A stretch of DNA of 64,000 nucleotides from Phlebiopsis flavidoalba (GCA_035772785.1 JAOCPU010000011.1:186001-250000); one strand, 5' to 3'. Shown: positions 12,100 through 24,921, counted from the stretch's first letter. Notes: generated by a model not told the origin, from the sequence alone. Made by a program: numbers and translations.

Positions 12100-12458
12100 G
12101 AACGCAGACCCGATGGCAAAAGACCCCATCAAGGTCCCTTGCCAATGCCCGCCAGAACAGCACGATGCCTACATCGCTGCGTGTTGACTGCCAACGTCGC
12201 GGCTGGCAACGGCAATCAACAAGTATGTATCTGGCACCCGAACTTTGGTCAAGTATTTGCTTATGCTTTTATCTCTTGTCTGTTAGCCCCTCGTGGTCCC
12301 AGTTGAGCTTCCCCACGGGCAACTCCAAACGCAGACAAGGCCCGCACGCATCGAAGCCGCGACCGTCACTCTCCAGAAACCTCAACGGCCCACGGCACGT
12401 AGGGCTGCCCCAACTCGTCTACTACCACTGGGTGCGCAACTCGCAGCGCCTCCAATAG
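12100..12458 (+). CDS. Second, partial copy of the small secreted protein
   Basis: This region repeats the middle and end of the preceding gene: DPIKVPCQCPPEQ near 12120, LTANVAAGN near 12185, an intron starting GTATGT near 12222 and ending at TTAG near 12285, then VPVELPHGQ/SFPTGNS, ARIEAATVTLQ, NLNGPG in a shifted frame, and QLAA.LQ before TAG at 12456. The Ala/Thr-rich tail of the first copy is missing here, and no signal peptide is seen upstream. It is either a truncated tandem copy or a copy whose first exon is hidden by frameshifts. Confidence 0.5.
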
Positions 12459-12979
12459 ATGTGTTCGCAAGATGAATTCTGGATCGGATGATACCCCCAT
12501 TTCGCGCTTCGCTTGGGCTTTTCGCATACATGTCTACAGCAGTGTATAGATAGATCGAAATCGAATGACTGGTGCCTAGTCACCTGGGTTATAAACCATT
12601 TTAAACCTCATACTGAGAAGTTGAGTGACGGGCCTGCGACTTTATTCGTAGGCGCCCCGAGCATAGGGAAGTTCCCGAATGTGATTTCTCGATGTCTCTC
12701 ACCTTCATATGTGGAACACACACTGGCTTCTAGACCATTTTTGTTTTGCTGAGCTGGTTATGACCGCCCGTCGTCTCCCTCGCATTTCGTAGCTCATAGC
12801 CATATGTGGGCCCGCGCTCAAGCACCATCTGAATTCTACTACAGGATTCATTCTACTTTGTTTTGTGAGCCAGTCACTTCTATTGACCACACGTGCCTGC
12901 ACTGACGGGGTGCAAATGAAACTGTAGTATTGCTTTCCCAGTGGTGTTTGCGGCTATATTCTATGCCATCCACATGGTA
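12459..12979. other. Intergenic stretch upstream of the TRK locus
   Basis: No clear gene. The first membrane segment of TRK might be encoded within roughly 12700-12980 (hydrophobic frames occur), but no frame could be matched with confidence. Confidence 0.3.
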
Positions 12980-15900
12980 AACAGGATTTAAGATACATCG
13001 CATACATCGCATTGCTGTCGTTCGTGTCTGTCAGCGCGTACCCCCAGTAACAAGGCACAGGCCTCTTCGACGATTGACTTGAGTTCTTTGACCGCATGGC
13101 GAGGCAGGGCAATTCTATTCATTAGTAGTTAAAATGGGAGTATAGGTGGGGGAACCAGTGTGCACGTGGTTGAATTTGGCTATGAGCTTCTGGGGCAAAA
13201 GCAGCCTCAATCTTTCCTGCTTCTGATACCGGTGTTTTTGTGTCTTGGATAGTGGTCTCATACATTCCTGACAAGGTGGATTAAGATCGCGATTGAGTAT
13301 TAGTTACCTCGGGTCCCAAAACTGTTCTAACAACGTTTAAGAAGTCCAGAATAATTACTTCGCGTATACGGCATTTGGAGAACGATCGTCGTTCAAGCAG
13401 AGTCTCGGACGGACTCGTGACCGCGGCGGAAGAGAACCTACCCCGCGTAGCATACACTTTTTTTCCCCATCAGTACGGGACGCCAATCGTTCCCGACCTG
13501 GAGGATCCCACTATTACAAAGACAGACGGCCCAACAGGTCTTACGACTAGAGCGCAAACATACCAAACCATATTCGACCCTAGCACAATGGGTTCGCCGC
13601 TGTAAGACGTCGCGGTTGAAACTGTTGTCGGACCACATAAAAACGGTGCGTGCCTTTTGCCTCCCAAGCAAGCCCTACGGACATTGAGCGAACCGGCACT
13701 CTGCGTAAAACGCGGGTGGAGCACCGCCCACTACACGAGCGAACAGCCGCCCGCCAGACCTCGCAATCGCAGGCACCTTCTTCACGTGCGATCGGCTTCG
13801 GCGGGTTCCCTTGAGTCCAGGAGAGGTCCTTGGACAGGCGATCGCAGCGGCTTCTGCTGCCCCAACTCCATCGTCAGTTCCAGCAGACGTTGACAATACC
13901 CCGGACGTCGACGCTTGTTCCGACAGAACGACCCCTTGCTGTGGGAGCGAGGGCTGGGTGCGGGACAGAGTTTGAATACGCAGACCAACGAGAGCAAGTA
14001 CCCTATCTGTCTTTTGCTGCGGATGTGGGCAAGAATTCGAGGTTCAAACGCTTGAGTGAAGAGCAACTCTTGGAGTTGGGCGGTGTGGAGTATAGCGCAC
14101 TCAACGCGTTGATATGGATTCGTACCACTTGTAAGTTTGAACATTTGTTTAGATATATGCCGTCCTGAGAACATCGCAGTACTACTTTGGTTTGTTGGCG
14201 ATAGCCATTATATCCATTAGCGATTATTACGAACCCTCAGCCTGACCCTGCCATAACGATGGAACAGTCGGTTATTCCATACCTAACCCGAACCAACACC
14301 GAAAGATATCAACCCGTCTGGTAGCGCTTTTGTGATTCTCTATACAAACTCCTCGCCCCTGCTCACAAGACGATCACAGGTTCTCGATATTACCAAGTAG
14401 CCGTAGCGTACGCGAACACCGGGCATGTCCTTAGGTCGACCAGAACGATGGTTCCTATTTCGGACGGCAATATCTCACCTATCTATTCGTTTTTAGTTCT
14501 TTTGTGTGCTTCGCTGGTAAACACCGCATTTGTAAGCTCTCTCTCTTTCCTCTTGACGTCTGCTGTTTATTCCACGCAATCGGGGGAAGGGGGGGGGCGG
14601 AAAGACCCGTATTGTGAGTCTATACCTCTGACTGTCCCGTCCTCTGGCTGATTATCGTATGCTCCAGCTTCAGATTCACGATGTAAGGCCCAGAGACAAT
14701 CACCTGCCATTTATTGAGCTAATGAAACAGCAAAGATGATATTGTGGAAGATAATGCCGAAACGGTCACGAAATAACGAGGCCCTCTAAATTCCTTCTAG
14801 ACCACCCTATCGGCGATGCTTTCATCAACATGTTTCCTTCCCCACAGACGTGGCTGTTATTCTTTGTTCTACTCCTCATGAAGTAGGTCGTCCTGAGCTC
14901 CGTGGATACTCCATATCCTGAAGAAACCCTTCCCAACAGCATCGTCTTGTTCATGCGCCGGAGACCTCATACTCAACATCGGAAATCCCGCGACAGACAC
15001 TATTCCTGCTGGGGGGACGAGGATTGCGCTTGCGATCCTCTCCTCGGCTGCTGTGCGCAGTGCCGGATTCCAAGGCGTGGCGATATCTTCTCTCACACCC
15101 CTACCCAGTGCGTCGTGCATTATTCGGCAAGGAATAGCACCCACTCAACATGCACTTAGAGTTCTATACCTCGTGATGATGTACATTGCCGTGTATCCTA
15201 TCGCGATGAGGTGAGCTCGCGGGTTCAACCGCTACTATTTGGTCTCACACAATCCAACCATTTGCAGTGTACGATCAACAAACGTGTATGAAGAAAATTC
15301 GTTGGGCATTTACCCAGAGGAAGAGGAAGAACACGATGACCACGAATTGGATGTGAAGGAAAAGCGCGTGCAGATTTGGGGAATGCATTTGATGAGGCAT
15401 CTGAGACACCAACTGTCGTTTTGGTGAGTTGTCTTGTGATCGAGCTTGTCAGAACTCATGCGACGCGTCTGTACAGACATGTGGTGGCCTCGCCTTAACG
15501 TTGTTTTCTGCTGTGTATCATCGAGGTAAGCATAAGTACTCGTCCTATAATCTCATAACTATCCATCTCATTGAATAACAGCGATATTCACTCATGGGAC
15601 CCAAACAACGCTACTTGTTCATATATTTTCTCGCTGAGTGAGTTGTATGCCCTTTCAGTCAACGTAACTGGGCCAGCTGACGTTCCGATGAGTCCAGTAT
15701 TCGAGATTGTCTCTGGGTATGGCACGTAGGCCTCGCAGCCTCGGTATACCTATCCGTGCGTCCCGCAATCCTCATGCTCTCCCCGCTTCACATTCTGACC
15801 ATGTCTCCAAAGGCGACAATTATTTCACTCTCCGGTGCCTTCCACCGCCTGTCAAAGCTGATTCTATGGTGCAATTATGTTGCGCAGGTTGCGCGGTCGT

Positions 15901-16052
15901 CACCGCGGCTTGCCTGTTCCCACCCCTACGACCGTGCTGTCATGCTTCCGCATGAGTTCCGTCAGCGTACCCAAGAGGGCAGGTGTCAGTCAGCAGGTAC
16001 CAGTGGCGGACGAGAGTCGAGTAGTAGGACAGAGGGGTTCTTCGGACGATGA
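12980..16052 (+). CDS. TRK1: TRK-type high-affinity potassium transporter
   Basis: Plasma-membrane K+ uptake protein of the fungal TRK/HKT family. Near 13060-13130 ASSTIDLSSLTAW and AILFI match the end of the first pore/M2 unit; the pore signature before it is scrambled. A long hydrophilic linker follows (TIPRTSTLVPT near 13890; VPYLSFAADVGKNSRF, then LSEEQLLELGGVEYSALNAL to 14110). Then YYFGLLAI, VAYANTG near 14405 (second pore), FLLDHPRRC near 14795, DIGNPA and VAIALLSSAAVRSAGFQGVA near 14965-15085, IYPIAMSVRSTNVYEENSLG near 15195-15310, HLMRHLRHQLSF, MWWLALALFFVC and VFEIVSGYGT near 15700 (fourth pore), and finally GAFHRLSKLI, MLRGRHRGLPV and DRAVMLPHEFRQ. The first transmembrane helix was not found cleanly. 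Many frameshifts and introns. Confidence 0.82.
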
Positions 16053-16199
16053 CGCGGAGCACGCCTACAGTTGTGTCTCGGTACCGACGATCACCAGCCT
16101 TTGGCTTGAAGTCGTAGACCATTGACCCGGACTTCGTGCATTGTAGAACGAAAACCATGTACTGGAACAACGGCCTATACATAATCCATCGTTTTGTGG

Positions 16200-16527
16200 T
16201 CTCCTTCATCCCCCTCTTGATTCAGACTCTGAACCACACAGACAAATTGTACAGATGTTTCACTTGGTGCCAAAATCCCTTTTTTGTGTCGTCGCGCATT
16301 ATATCACCAAATTCGGTAATTTTGCCATTGACATCACGTACTGGGTTCACGTGCAGTACTCGGCTCAAGGCCAGCAAGAGATGACCTCACCTTCGACTCG
16401 GAGCCCGTCTGCGCCCTTCTTGTTCTGGTTCCCTCACATGACTGAAGTCTGCCATACTCTTGATAACAGAGAGCTCATGTATCGAAGCAAGTGGCGCCTT
16501 ATCGTCCAGGATCAGGTGGGATGCTAG
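16200..16527 (-). CDS. Possible exons of an unidentified minus-strand gene
   Basis: On the minus strand, 16527 to about 16390 reads LILDDKAPLASIHELSVIKS then MADFSHVREPEQ and ends in a basic stretch followed by a GTGAGG donor-like site. A second stretch near 16330-16250 reads RDVNGKITEFGDIMRDDTKK then GFWHQV. Both have exon-like composition and lie between TRK and the first GH20 gene. No family was recognised, and the extent is uncertain. Confidence 0.3.
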
Positions 16528-16590
16528 GCTTGTGATAGAACCCAGTGAGTAACCCCTTAGTATACATCAAGGCTCGTCCTACATAAAGGC

Positions 16591-19172
16591 GTGGAATGCT
16601 TGGCGAACATTTCCGTAAAAGCATCATGCACACTAGAGTCGCGGTCGCTGATCATCTGTCTACTGGCCCACAATGCTAATGTGTTGCTCTCGCGACTGTG
16701 GCCTGCACAAACTCGATCCCTTCAGTTTCTGGGACGACGCCCGCTTGTCCTAATTCTCCCCCATATGTTTGAGATCATCGAACCAGAAAAACCGCCCCTT
16801 GGATCTCTCTGATGCCGTCGCAACGATCTATGCAGTATATCAAGACGGGACCGCCTCACCAAAGACTGGTCGTAGGCGGTGCAGAGGCGGACAAACCGTA
16901 GGATACAACACGCTAAGCAGCTTTCGAAGCTTATCTCTCTCTCTATCTCAGACAACCTCAACACCTTTTGCGATCTTGTCAAACAGTATCGCTCAGCGGG
17001 CCGTAAAACCTCTCGGGCTTCGCGCGAGGCGGTACACTGTCCTTACAGTAAACCATCTGATGGCTCATCCTGCCACACATTCGCTATGGGGCAACGAATT
17101 CATCCCTGGGGCTTGCTACGTGCCTTACAACATTTGAGCAACTGTTATGGTACGACCGGTGTGGGTGACGGAGAGGCAACATACAGTCTTTGGAGCACGC
17201 CTGTTTTCAAATCGTTGACTCCCGCTGCATTTGTGAGGTTTGTTTTTCGTATCACAATTGAAACACTGGGCTGACATCACAGAATCTTCATATAGCCATA
17301 TCGCGGGATTTATTCTGGATACCTCACGAATTTGTACGAATAATATTCACGACTTAGGATAAGTCATCTCACCTTGTTTTTTTGGGTCCTTTAGCAGCTT
17401 CCCAGTGGTTTCTGATATCAAGCGTACTTTGGACGCGATGAGTGTTTTATTCCTAAGACCAAGTGGTATTTCCACCATTCATTCATCGCTTCATCACAAC
17501 GACGAATCATGATTGTTAGAGAGCCAATTTCATTGGCACGTCGTGTGATAGCCACAGCTTCCCCTATGAAATACCTGGCTTTTGAAGAAGTCGCACAGAA
17601 GGGTGCCTATGCTGCTGACATGATATACTGCCGCCCTGAGGGATATTAAAGATGTGGTTGGTCAACTTGATGCTGCAGAGGCTGGTTGATACGAGCATCA
17701 CATGGGCGGCTGTAAATTGACGATTAGATCTTAGCGTGTGAATCGACGTTTTGATGTATGTGGTTTTTCACACTAGATATTATATATGTGGTTTTGATTC
17801 ATTATCATGTCCTTAGGATATCAAGACGTTAACGTGGACATGGATTCCTCGTAATACACTGACACAGGATACACGCAGATCAACAGCGATATTCGAATCA
17901 CATCCTGAGCACATTGCCCTGTTACTTGGGATCCCCCTGGCGAATCATACGCCAATGGTATGTCGCTTACAGGATTCGCTGAAAGATAGAGCTGACATTG
18001 TAACACACAAAAGAACCTCCTGCAGGGCAACTACGATTTGCCCTCTCCTTCTACGACCAATTTCACAACAGAAATGAAATTGATTGCAGCTGCGGCGAAG
18101 ATGTCTATCTCATCTCTGTTCAGTTGCGATGCAGTACCAGGGGCGGAGACGAGCTTAATCTGAACTGCTATACTACCAATGACAGTATCACGCAGGAAGC
18201 TTTAAGAGCCACCGACCGGACTCTGGAAGAAGCTCTCAATACCTTCACTATGTCGACACATAATGCATTGACGAGGTTAGGAAAAATCGGTGTCATCAAG
18301 TCAGGTTAGATCTCAACTGTTCAGCGGAGTCGAGGAACGTCTGACACTCTTTTACCGTAGACATGGTGCTTGACCACAACTTAACGCTTCCGAACGATAC
18401 GATTGTAATGTATGAGCCGTTTGTGGGCCGGCGGAAGTTGTACTTACCTATTAATCGGTTCTTTAGAGTTTGGAAGTCATCAGCAGATGCTTCCTCGATT
18501 GCTACCAAAGGATTCCAATTTGTACACAGAACCCGTCGGATTATTTCTACTTGGTGCGGGGTGTAATGGCGTCCACGAAGCAGATCTTCTTTTTACTTCG
18601 TCTCTCCAGGACTGCGGAGCTGGCGAATGGCTTGGAGAAGACCCCCTAGGTGAGGGTAAGCGACAAGAAAGAACCACATAGATTTCGATAACGTTTCTGG
18701 CTGTGCCTTACAGAAACAGCTGGTGTGACCCATTCAAGACATGGCAGAGGGTATGCTCGAACAGACTTGTCATCTCCGCTGGTAGTTGAATCTCCCAGCT
18801 TTAGGTTTATACATTTGATCCTTTCATGAACATTACTTCATCAAAGAGGCATCTGGTACTCGGTGGTAGGGGTAGGTCACGAGACATAGAATTCATTCAT
18901 GCTGACATCATGCTCAGGTCAACAGCCCACTTTGGACGGAGCAGTCGGGACCAGAAAATCTTGATTCAATATCTTGGCCTCGCGCCGCGTCGTCTGCAGA
19001 GGTATTTTGGACCGGTGCAACACTAACGGATGGCTCAACCCGAAACGTATCATCTGCCCTCCCACGTCTGCATGACTTAAGGTTTCGGATGGTGCAGAGG
19101 GGGATACAAGCAATTCCTCTGCAGCCTTTGTGGTGTGCTCTGCGTCCAGGTCTCTGTGACATCGATTCTTGA
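16591..19172 (+). CDS. GH20 beta-N-acetylhexosaminidase, copy A (heavily frame-broken)
   Basis: Secreted chitobiase releasing N-acetylglucosamine from chitin oligomers and glycans. A hydrophobic lead is followed by LWPAQTRSLQ near 16700, MFEII..PPLDLSDAV near 16765-16815, RLVVGG near 16870, SDGSS..ATNSSLGL near 17055-17110, LTTFEQLLWYD near 17130, PYRGFILDTSRN near 17295, VSDIKRTLDAMS near 17415, QFHWHVVDS and FPYEIPGF near 17525-17580, the catalytic GGDELN near 18143-18160, VLDHNLTLPNDT, DCGAGEWLGEDP near 18610, NSWCDPFKTWQ near 18715, and SWPRAASSAEVFW to LWCALRPGLCDIDS with TGA at 19170. Stops and frameshifts are frequent, and the stretch around 17640-17860 is poorly matched. It may be a pseudogene or only error-laden. 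The start is uncertain. Confidence 0.75.
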
Positions 19173-19691
19173 CTTACATGTAGTAGCCCTTCAAATATTC
19201 GAATGTTTTTGGCAGCTCTCATTGGTAGTTTTCATCTGTTCCTTTATTACTGCACGACAAGTAGCCGCATCGAGTCCCATCATATTGATGGGGTACGACT
19301 TTGTGGCGTTCGATGCCCAAGTAATCTATGATGACTTCTGACACGGCCTATTAAAACGGGGGCGCCTATCCTCTTACCCTTTTACCATCACCTACCAAAG
19401 ATCTGGCACCGATCGCACCACATCTTCTCGCCTTGCGGGATGGACTCACTCTCATTACCTCCAGTTGGGTAGCTCGTGCGGGATGAACCATGTGCATTCT
19501 TCAGCTTCTGAGTGATAACGGCATGGTACGTATCTCGGCCAGCGGTCACCTGTGCGACCCTCAGGCGGCGGGCTTCGAGTTCTTCTGGTCAGTCCACATG
19601 ATCGCCATTTCAGCGCTCAGGGCTTTCTATATATAAGCACTACTTCATGCCCCATATAAGATTGAGGACCAGCGTACGATCGTGGCGCAGA
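19173..19691. other. Spacer between GH20 copies A and B
   Basis: About 520 bp with no recognisable gene. It is the 3' flank of copy A and presumably the promoter of copy B. Confidence 0.4.
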
Positions 19692-22037
19692 ATGATGTCC
19701 CGGGTCACTCTGGCTCTTTCCCTGTGCGGTGCCAGTTCTTGCTTTGTGGCCAATCCCTAGGTTCCTGCAGACGGGATCAACGCCCCTTGTTCTTTCAAAA
19801 GATTTCAAGATCGCAACCATTCACGATGCTCGCCTTCCGATCTGAACGACGCTATCTCCCGAACATTGGGCCACCTCAACAATGATAAATTACAGAGACT
19901 CGTGGTAGGGCGAGCATCAGCAGCATAAGTCGGTTGTGCAGCACGCGAAGTCTCTGCAAACTCTCGAGTCTCGCCTTGTCGCTTTCGTGCGCCTGGATCA
20001 GGTATCAAAAGTATTTCTCGAGATTGTGAGGGGCTATTAAACCGCTTGGGACCCGAAGTGAAGACTACATACTGACTATACCTTCGAATGGCTCCACACG
20101 CCACGCTTTCTGCGAACTCGACACTGGGACTCTTGAGGGGATCAACGACCTTCGAGCAAATTTGGTATGATCTGGATGGCGCCGTGCGACGTACACGCTA
20201 GAGGCCACCGAATATCCGTGACCGATTCTCCAGCCTATGTGAGTATTGGAGCAGCGAACGTTCGTCTCGATCTAACCTTTCCCTAGCCCTACCGCGGCCT
20301 TATGTTGGACACTGCACGAAACTTGTGAGCCCCCCTGGAGCAGGTTTTGCGAAATCTCTGAGATATATCTAGTTTCGCTGTGTCCGATATAAAACGGACA
20401 TTAGATGCGATGAGTGGTTGGGCAAAGGTTTGCTCTCTCTCTTTTAGTGCTGTGAATGCGCTTCATTTGTTTTCCGTCAGATGAATCAATATTTCACTGG
20501 CATGTCACTGACAGCCAAAGTTTTCCCGCTCCAAGTACCAGGCTTCACAGAAGTGGCAGAAAAGGAGCCTACTCGAGTTCTATGACTTACTCTCCATCAG
20601 AACGTTCAAACCATTGTATCATATGCAGCAGAGGTGCGACCTTTTTAGCCGAACCTGAAATGACGCTTATGTCGCTCTTTGTAGCGAGGAATTGATGTCC
20701 TGGTGGTACGCCATGTTTTCATTTCGCAAACCTGACGAACATTGAGATCGCGTCCAGGAAAATTGACACGCCAGGCACACTTCAATTATCCACGAGTCCC
20801 ATCCCGAGAACGTTGCTTGTTTCGTTTCGTCTCCTTGGTCTACTTTTGCGATGGTCAGTATGACACGCTCTGCTGCGGCATCCACCATGACCAAATTTGC
20901 CGGCAGAGCCGCCTTCGGCCAGCTTCGATTTGCTTCTCCAGCGACGACAAATTTCACAACTGGACTCCTGGCGGCAACAGCGAAGATGTTCCCTTCGTCC
21001 ATGTTTCAGTACTGGTGGAGACGAGTTGAACACTCCATGCTATGATGCGGACCCTGAAACCCAGCAGATTTTGAAGTCGACAGGGCAGACACTTGAACAG
21101 GCGTTAAGCGCCTTTACACAGTCGACGCACGGCGCCCTCAAGAAGGAAGGGAAGACTCCGGTCGTATGGGAAGGTGAGCCGCAGGTCTAGCAACGTCATA
21201 CACACATGCTTACTTTCGACGGTGTAGAGATGGTTCTGGATCATAACGTTACATTGGCGAATGACACAGTAGTCATGTACGCATCCCGCTTCAGCTCCGC
21301 AGCAGCTATTGACGAATATTCCAAAGGGTCTGGATTTCCTCCGCCAACGCGGCCGCGGTGGCCGAGAAGAATTTCCGGATCGTTCATGGGCCATCCGACT
21401 ATTTCTATCTCTCGTCAGTCTAACATTTTTCTATCAAGCTCGCGCGCTAAATACCCGCCTCTTAGGATTGTGGAGCCGGCGAATGGATAGGGGATGATCC
21501 CATGGGGTGCGTTCATGCGCTATCTCCGTAATTCGAGTATGTACGCCAATCTAATTCCTTTCCATTCAGGAATAGCTGGTGTGACCCATTCAAAAACATG
21601 GCAAAAGGTATGGTCCCGAATCGAGCTCTGCGGCCAGCACGTTTGAGTAAATTATCTCACCCTAGTCATACACTTTCGACCCACTTGCCAACATATCTCA
21701 GCTCAACAGCACCTTGTCATGGGAGTTTGTCTGGTTCTTCCTCTTGGCTGCCGCCCAGCTTTGAGCTTTTACAGGCCAGCAACTCCCTCTGGACCGAACA
21801 GTCAGGGCCTGAGAACCTCGACTCGATCGTATGGCCTCGCGCCGCGTCCTCCGCGGAGGTTTTCTGGGACAGAACGGACAGCGCTACCCTCCCCGATGGT
21901 TCGCCACGCAACGTCTCTTCAGCTCTTCCGCGTCTGCACGACTTCAGGTTCCGGATGGTGCAGCGGGGCGTCCGCGCGATCCCTCTGCAGCCGCTGTGGT
22001 GCGCGCTGCGCCCGGGTTGTGTGATCTCAATTCGTAG
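19692..22037 (+). CDS. GH20 beta-N-acetylhexosaminidase, copy B
   Basis: The start MMSRVTLALSLCGASS at 19692 is a signal peptide, running (after a shift) into ALWPIPRFLQTGSTPLVLSK. The N-terminal domain shows DLNDAISRTLGHL and DKLQRLVVGRAS; the linker shows LSANSTLGLLRGSTTFEQIW near 20110-20165. The catalytic barrel shows PYRGLMLDTARN near 20285, VSDIKRTLDAMSGWAK near 20380-20425, VPGFTEVAEK, YAAERGIDVLV, LRFASPATTNFTTGLLAATA and STGGDELN at 21009-21032, which contains the Asp-Glu catalytic pair. Then come EMVLDHNVTLANDTVVM, VAEKNFRIVHGPSDYFYL near 21360-21415, DCGAGEWIGDDPMG, NSWCDPFK, LLWTEQSGPENLDSIVWPRA and a stop at 22037. Fewer breaks than copy A, but still frameshifted. The C-terminus resembles copies A and C closely. 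Confidence 0.85.
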
Positions 22038-22161
22038 GGTCATGCACACACAGCCTTGTATGAGTTGTAGTAAAATCCATTATACAAAACTGCGTACAAC
22101 GATGAATAAATCCTAGGTAAATATTTACGCAAGTGTCCCCAGAAGTAAAAAGTCCGCAGGT

Positions 22162-24402
22162 CTACGCTGTGAGGTCGCAGACACCGGGGCGGAGCGCACA
22201 CCACTCGGGCTGGCAGCGAGATTGCCTGCACGCCGCGCTGGCGCATGCGGTACGAGACCTCGTGCAGACGCGGCAGGGCCGTCCGAGAGGTTGGCCTCCG
22301 TGGGGACCGCTCCAGAAGAGCTCCGCAGAGGACGCTGCGCGGGGCCATAACGACGGGGTCGAGGTTCTGGGGCCGGACTGCTCGGTCCAAAGAAGGTGCT
22401 GACCTGAGAAGATTCTCATTGTGAGTATTTTGTTTCAGGTGGAATGGATTCTGAGCGTACCTCCGAGAACGAGCTTTGCTTCAGCGTCCCGTCAAGTTCG
22501 CGGACGGGTCGAACGAGTACGATTTTTGCCAGGTCTTGAAGGGATCACACCACGAGTTGCTGAATAGGTCGTCAGTTCAAATTGATCCGCCCACACTTCG
22601 AGCTTACATACCCAGCGGAGAAATCGCCCACCCAGCCTCCGCCGTCCACAATCCTGTAAAAACAAAGATGAGACTCAACGTCTAATCGCAAACGATGGTC
22701 ACGGTACGAGGTAGAAGTAATCAGAAGCAGCGTGAATAAGCTTGAAGCCCTTTTCTGCAACTGCCTTGACATCGTCCGATGAAATCCAGACCCTGCAAAC
22801 GCCGTGAGCTCTAGCACAAAAGTTTCAAGCAAGAAGTGCTCACAATACGAGGGTGTCTGGGTTTCAGCGTAACGTTGTGAACGAGAACCATCTCTATCGA
22901 CGATGAATGAGTAAAAGTGTCCCAAATAATTTGGGGCTCAACGCACCTTCCCAGACAACTGGGGTCTTGCCCTCGGAAATGAGGGCTTTTGTGGGGTGGT
23001 CTGAGTGAACGTATCCAAAGCCTGCTCAAGAGTCTTGCCAGTCGCGTTCAGCGATGCCTGAGTTTCCTCGTCGTCGGCGTAGCACTTGACGTTGAGTTCG
23101 TCGCCACCAGTGCTGAAGAGGGTTGAGGGCGACAGCTTAGCTACCGCGGTAAGAAGACCGGTAGTGAAGTTGGTTGTCGCTTCGGACGCAAGGCGCAGCT
23201 GGCCAGCGGGAGGTTCTAAAGATATTTGAAATTCAATCTCAATTCACGGCACAGTTCGTGCAATGAGAGCTCACCATTTGCATAGGTCGCCCATGGGGTG
23301 GCTTCGGCGCAAGCAATGTGCTCAGGGTGAGACTTGGAGATGACCGAGGTGTGTCCCGGAGTGTCGACTTCAAGCATAACATCAATACCACGCGCTGCGC
23401 AGTCATAAGTCTTCTTTGAACACGAACACGTCATGGGAATGAAACACCACTTACGGCACCAGCGTACGAAACGATGTCAGCCACATCACTTGGAGAGTAC
23501 ACAGAGCTGGAGCTGTAGGCTCCCTTCTGGGAGAGCTCGGGGTATCCAGGCACCTCGAGGGGGAAGCTTTGACTATCTACGATGTGCCAGTGGAACTGGT
23601 TGATCTGCACGGCGCTCTCAGTGACATCTCGACGTGGACCCGGTGTAGATTGGGACGAACCTTGACCCAGCTCATCGCGTTCAGTGTTCTCTTGATGTCC
23701 GCCACAGGGAAACTTCACCACCATCAGCGCCTGAGAATCATGTGAGTCTGCGACCATGCTTAACTAGTTCCTCGAGGTGTCGAGCATAAACCCGCGGTGT
23801 ACGGCTGCCGTGTACACATTTCGTTACTGCAAAGCCAAATTGGAGAGGTCATGCGACTCACGTATGCAGGCGAGTCCTCGATGTGAACGGGTGCGTTCAG
23901 GAGGTACCGTGTGCCTTCATTGGAGTAGAACAATTGTGTAAACGTTGTCAGGCCACGGTAGAGACCAAGTGTCGAGTTTGCGACGATGGTTGCGCCAGAG
24001 CCGTCGCTTGGAACGTCCAGAGTGTAGACTTCGTCACGGTCCTCAGGGGCCTTTTGGGCTTCGGAAGTAATGCTATGGGCAGTAGCACCCTTGTCCAGCG
24101 ACAGTGTGAGCTTCGAGAGGGTCTTCGCCTTGCTGTAAGCTGGCACGTCTACTGAGCCACGTCCAACAACGAGGCGTTCTAGCTTATCGTTCTTGATGAA
24201 GCTTTTGGCATCCTGGACTGCAGCGTGCAAGTCAGTCGGTGCGTTGTGAATGCTACCCGAGATAGTGATGTCAAAAACCGCCAGAGAGACGAAGTGCTGT
24301 AGTTCCAGCTTGGAGACTACGGGGTTGGGGCCAGAGCGCATCCGAAGGAGCAAATGCTGCCAGGAGGGTCGTAAACAACAGGAGCTTGGCCTTGGGGAAC
24401 AT
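22162..24402 (-). CDS. GH20 beta-N-acetylhexosaminidase, copy C (best preserved)
   Basis: The start at 24402 gives MFPKAKLLLFTTLLAAFAPS, a clear signal peptide, then DALWPQPRSLQAGTTALRLS and FDITISGSIHNAPTDLHAAV. One frame covers the whole N-terminal domain to LLNAPVHIEDSPAY near 23860, followed by an intron (GTGAGT). Then come ADIKRTLNAMSWVK near 23690, QINQFHWHIVDSQSFPLEVP near 23610-23550, ARGIDVMLEVDTPGHTSVIS, HIACAEATPWATYAN, the catalytic STGGDELN at 23090-23115, EMVLVHNVTL near 22890, LLWTEQSGP near 22400, and LPRLHEVSYRMRQRGVQAIS to a stop at 22162. The length fits the usual 550 residues or so. Copy C faces copy B; only 124 bp separate the stops. A homopolymer-type indel near 23010 illustrates the error pattern. 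Confidence 0.9.
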
Positions 24403-24921
24403 GGCGGTCAATGTGAAGATGGTGGGCTCAGTTCAACCTCGGAAGCCGAAACAACCTGTTCAGCGCGTCTTGTATTTCAGTCGAAAGGATCTCGATCAGA
24501 ATCGGACGTAAGACAAACCTGACCACGCTCTTGGAGCAGTAACAGGTGCCGCGTGCTGATGGTGTTCATGCTACGCTTAACAGATAGGGAGATGATGAAC
24601 GGCCATATGACCGAAATACGGCCATTCGTTGATCGGACCAAAACATCCAGGGAGACGCGACCGTATCCTGCATTCTCGCCGGATTGTGTTCCGACGCAGT
24701 TCAGGCGAGTGTAGCGGCGTAGCGTCCGCGAGTTGGTCAGTGGATGTGCGCATGGCGTGCCGTGTTATCCAGGGTTGCCGGGAGGCGACATATGGTGTTA
24801 ACCTCGCAGTGCCTGTGGGCTTGAAGAGATGAAGTGTACTTCGAGCTGAATAAGTGAAGTCCAGTGCAGAGACGGTCGTGGATGAAGTCGTCGATAGTGT
24901 TGCCGCAGAGGTCGGGTGCGC
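24403..24921. other. Upstream region of GH20 copy C
   Basis: Promoter-side flank of copy C, about 520 bp, ending at the GC-rich inverted repeat. No gene seen; open frames here have no family features. Confidence 0.35.
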
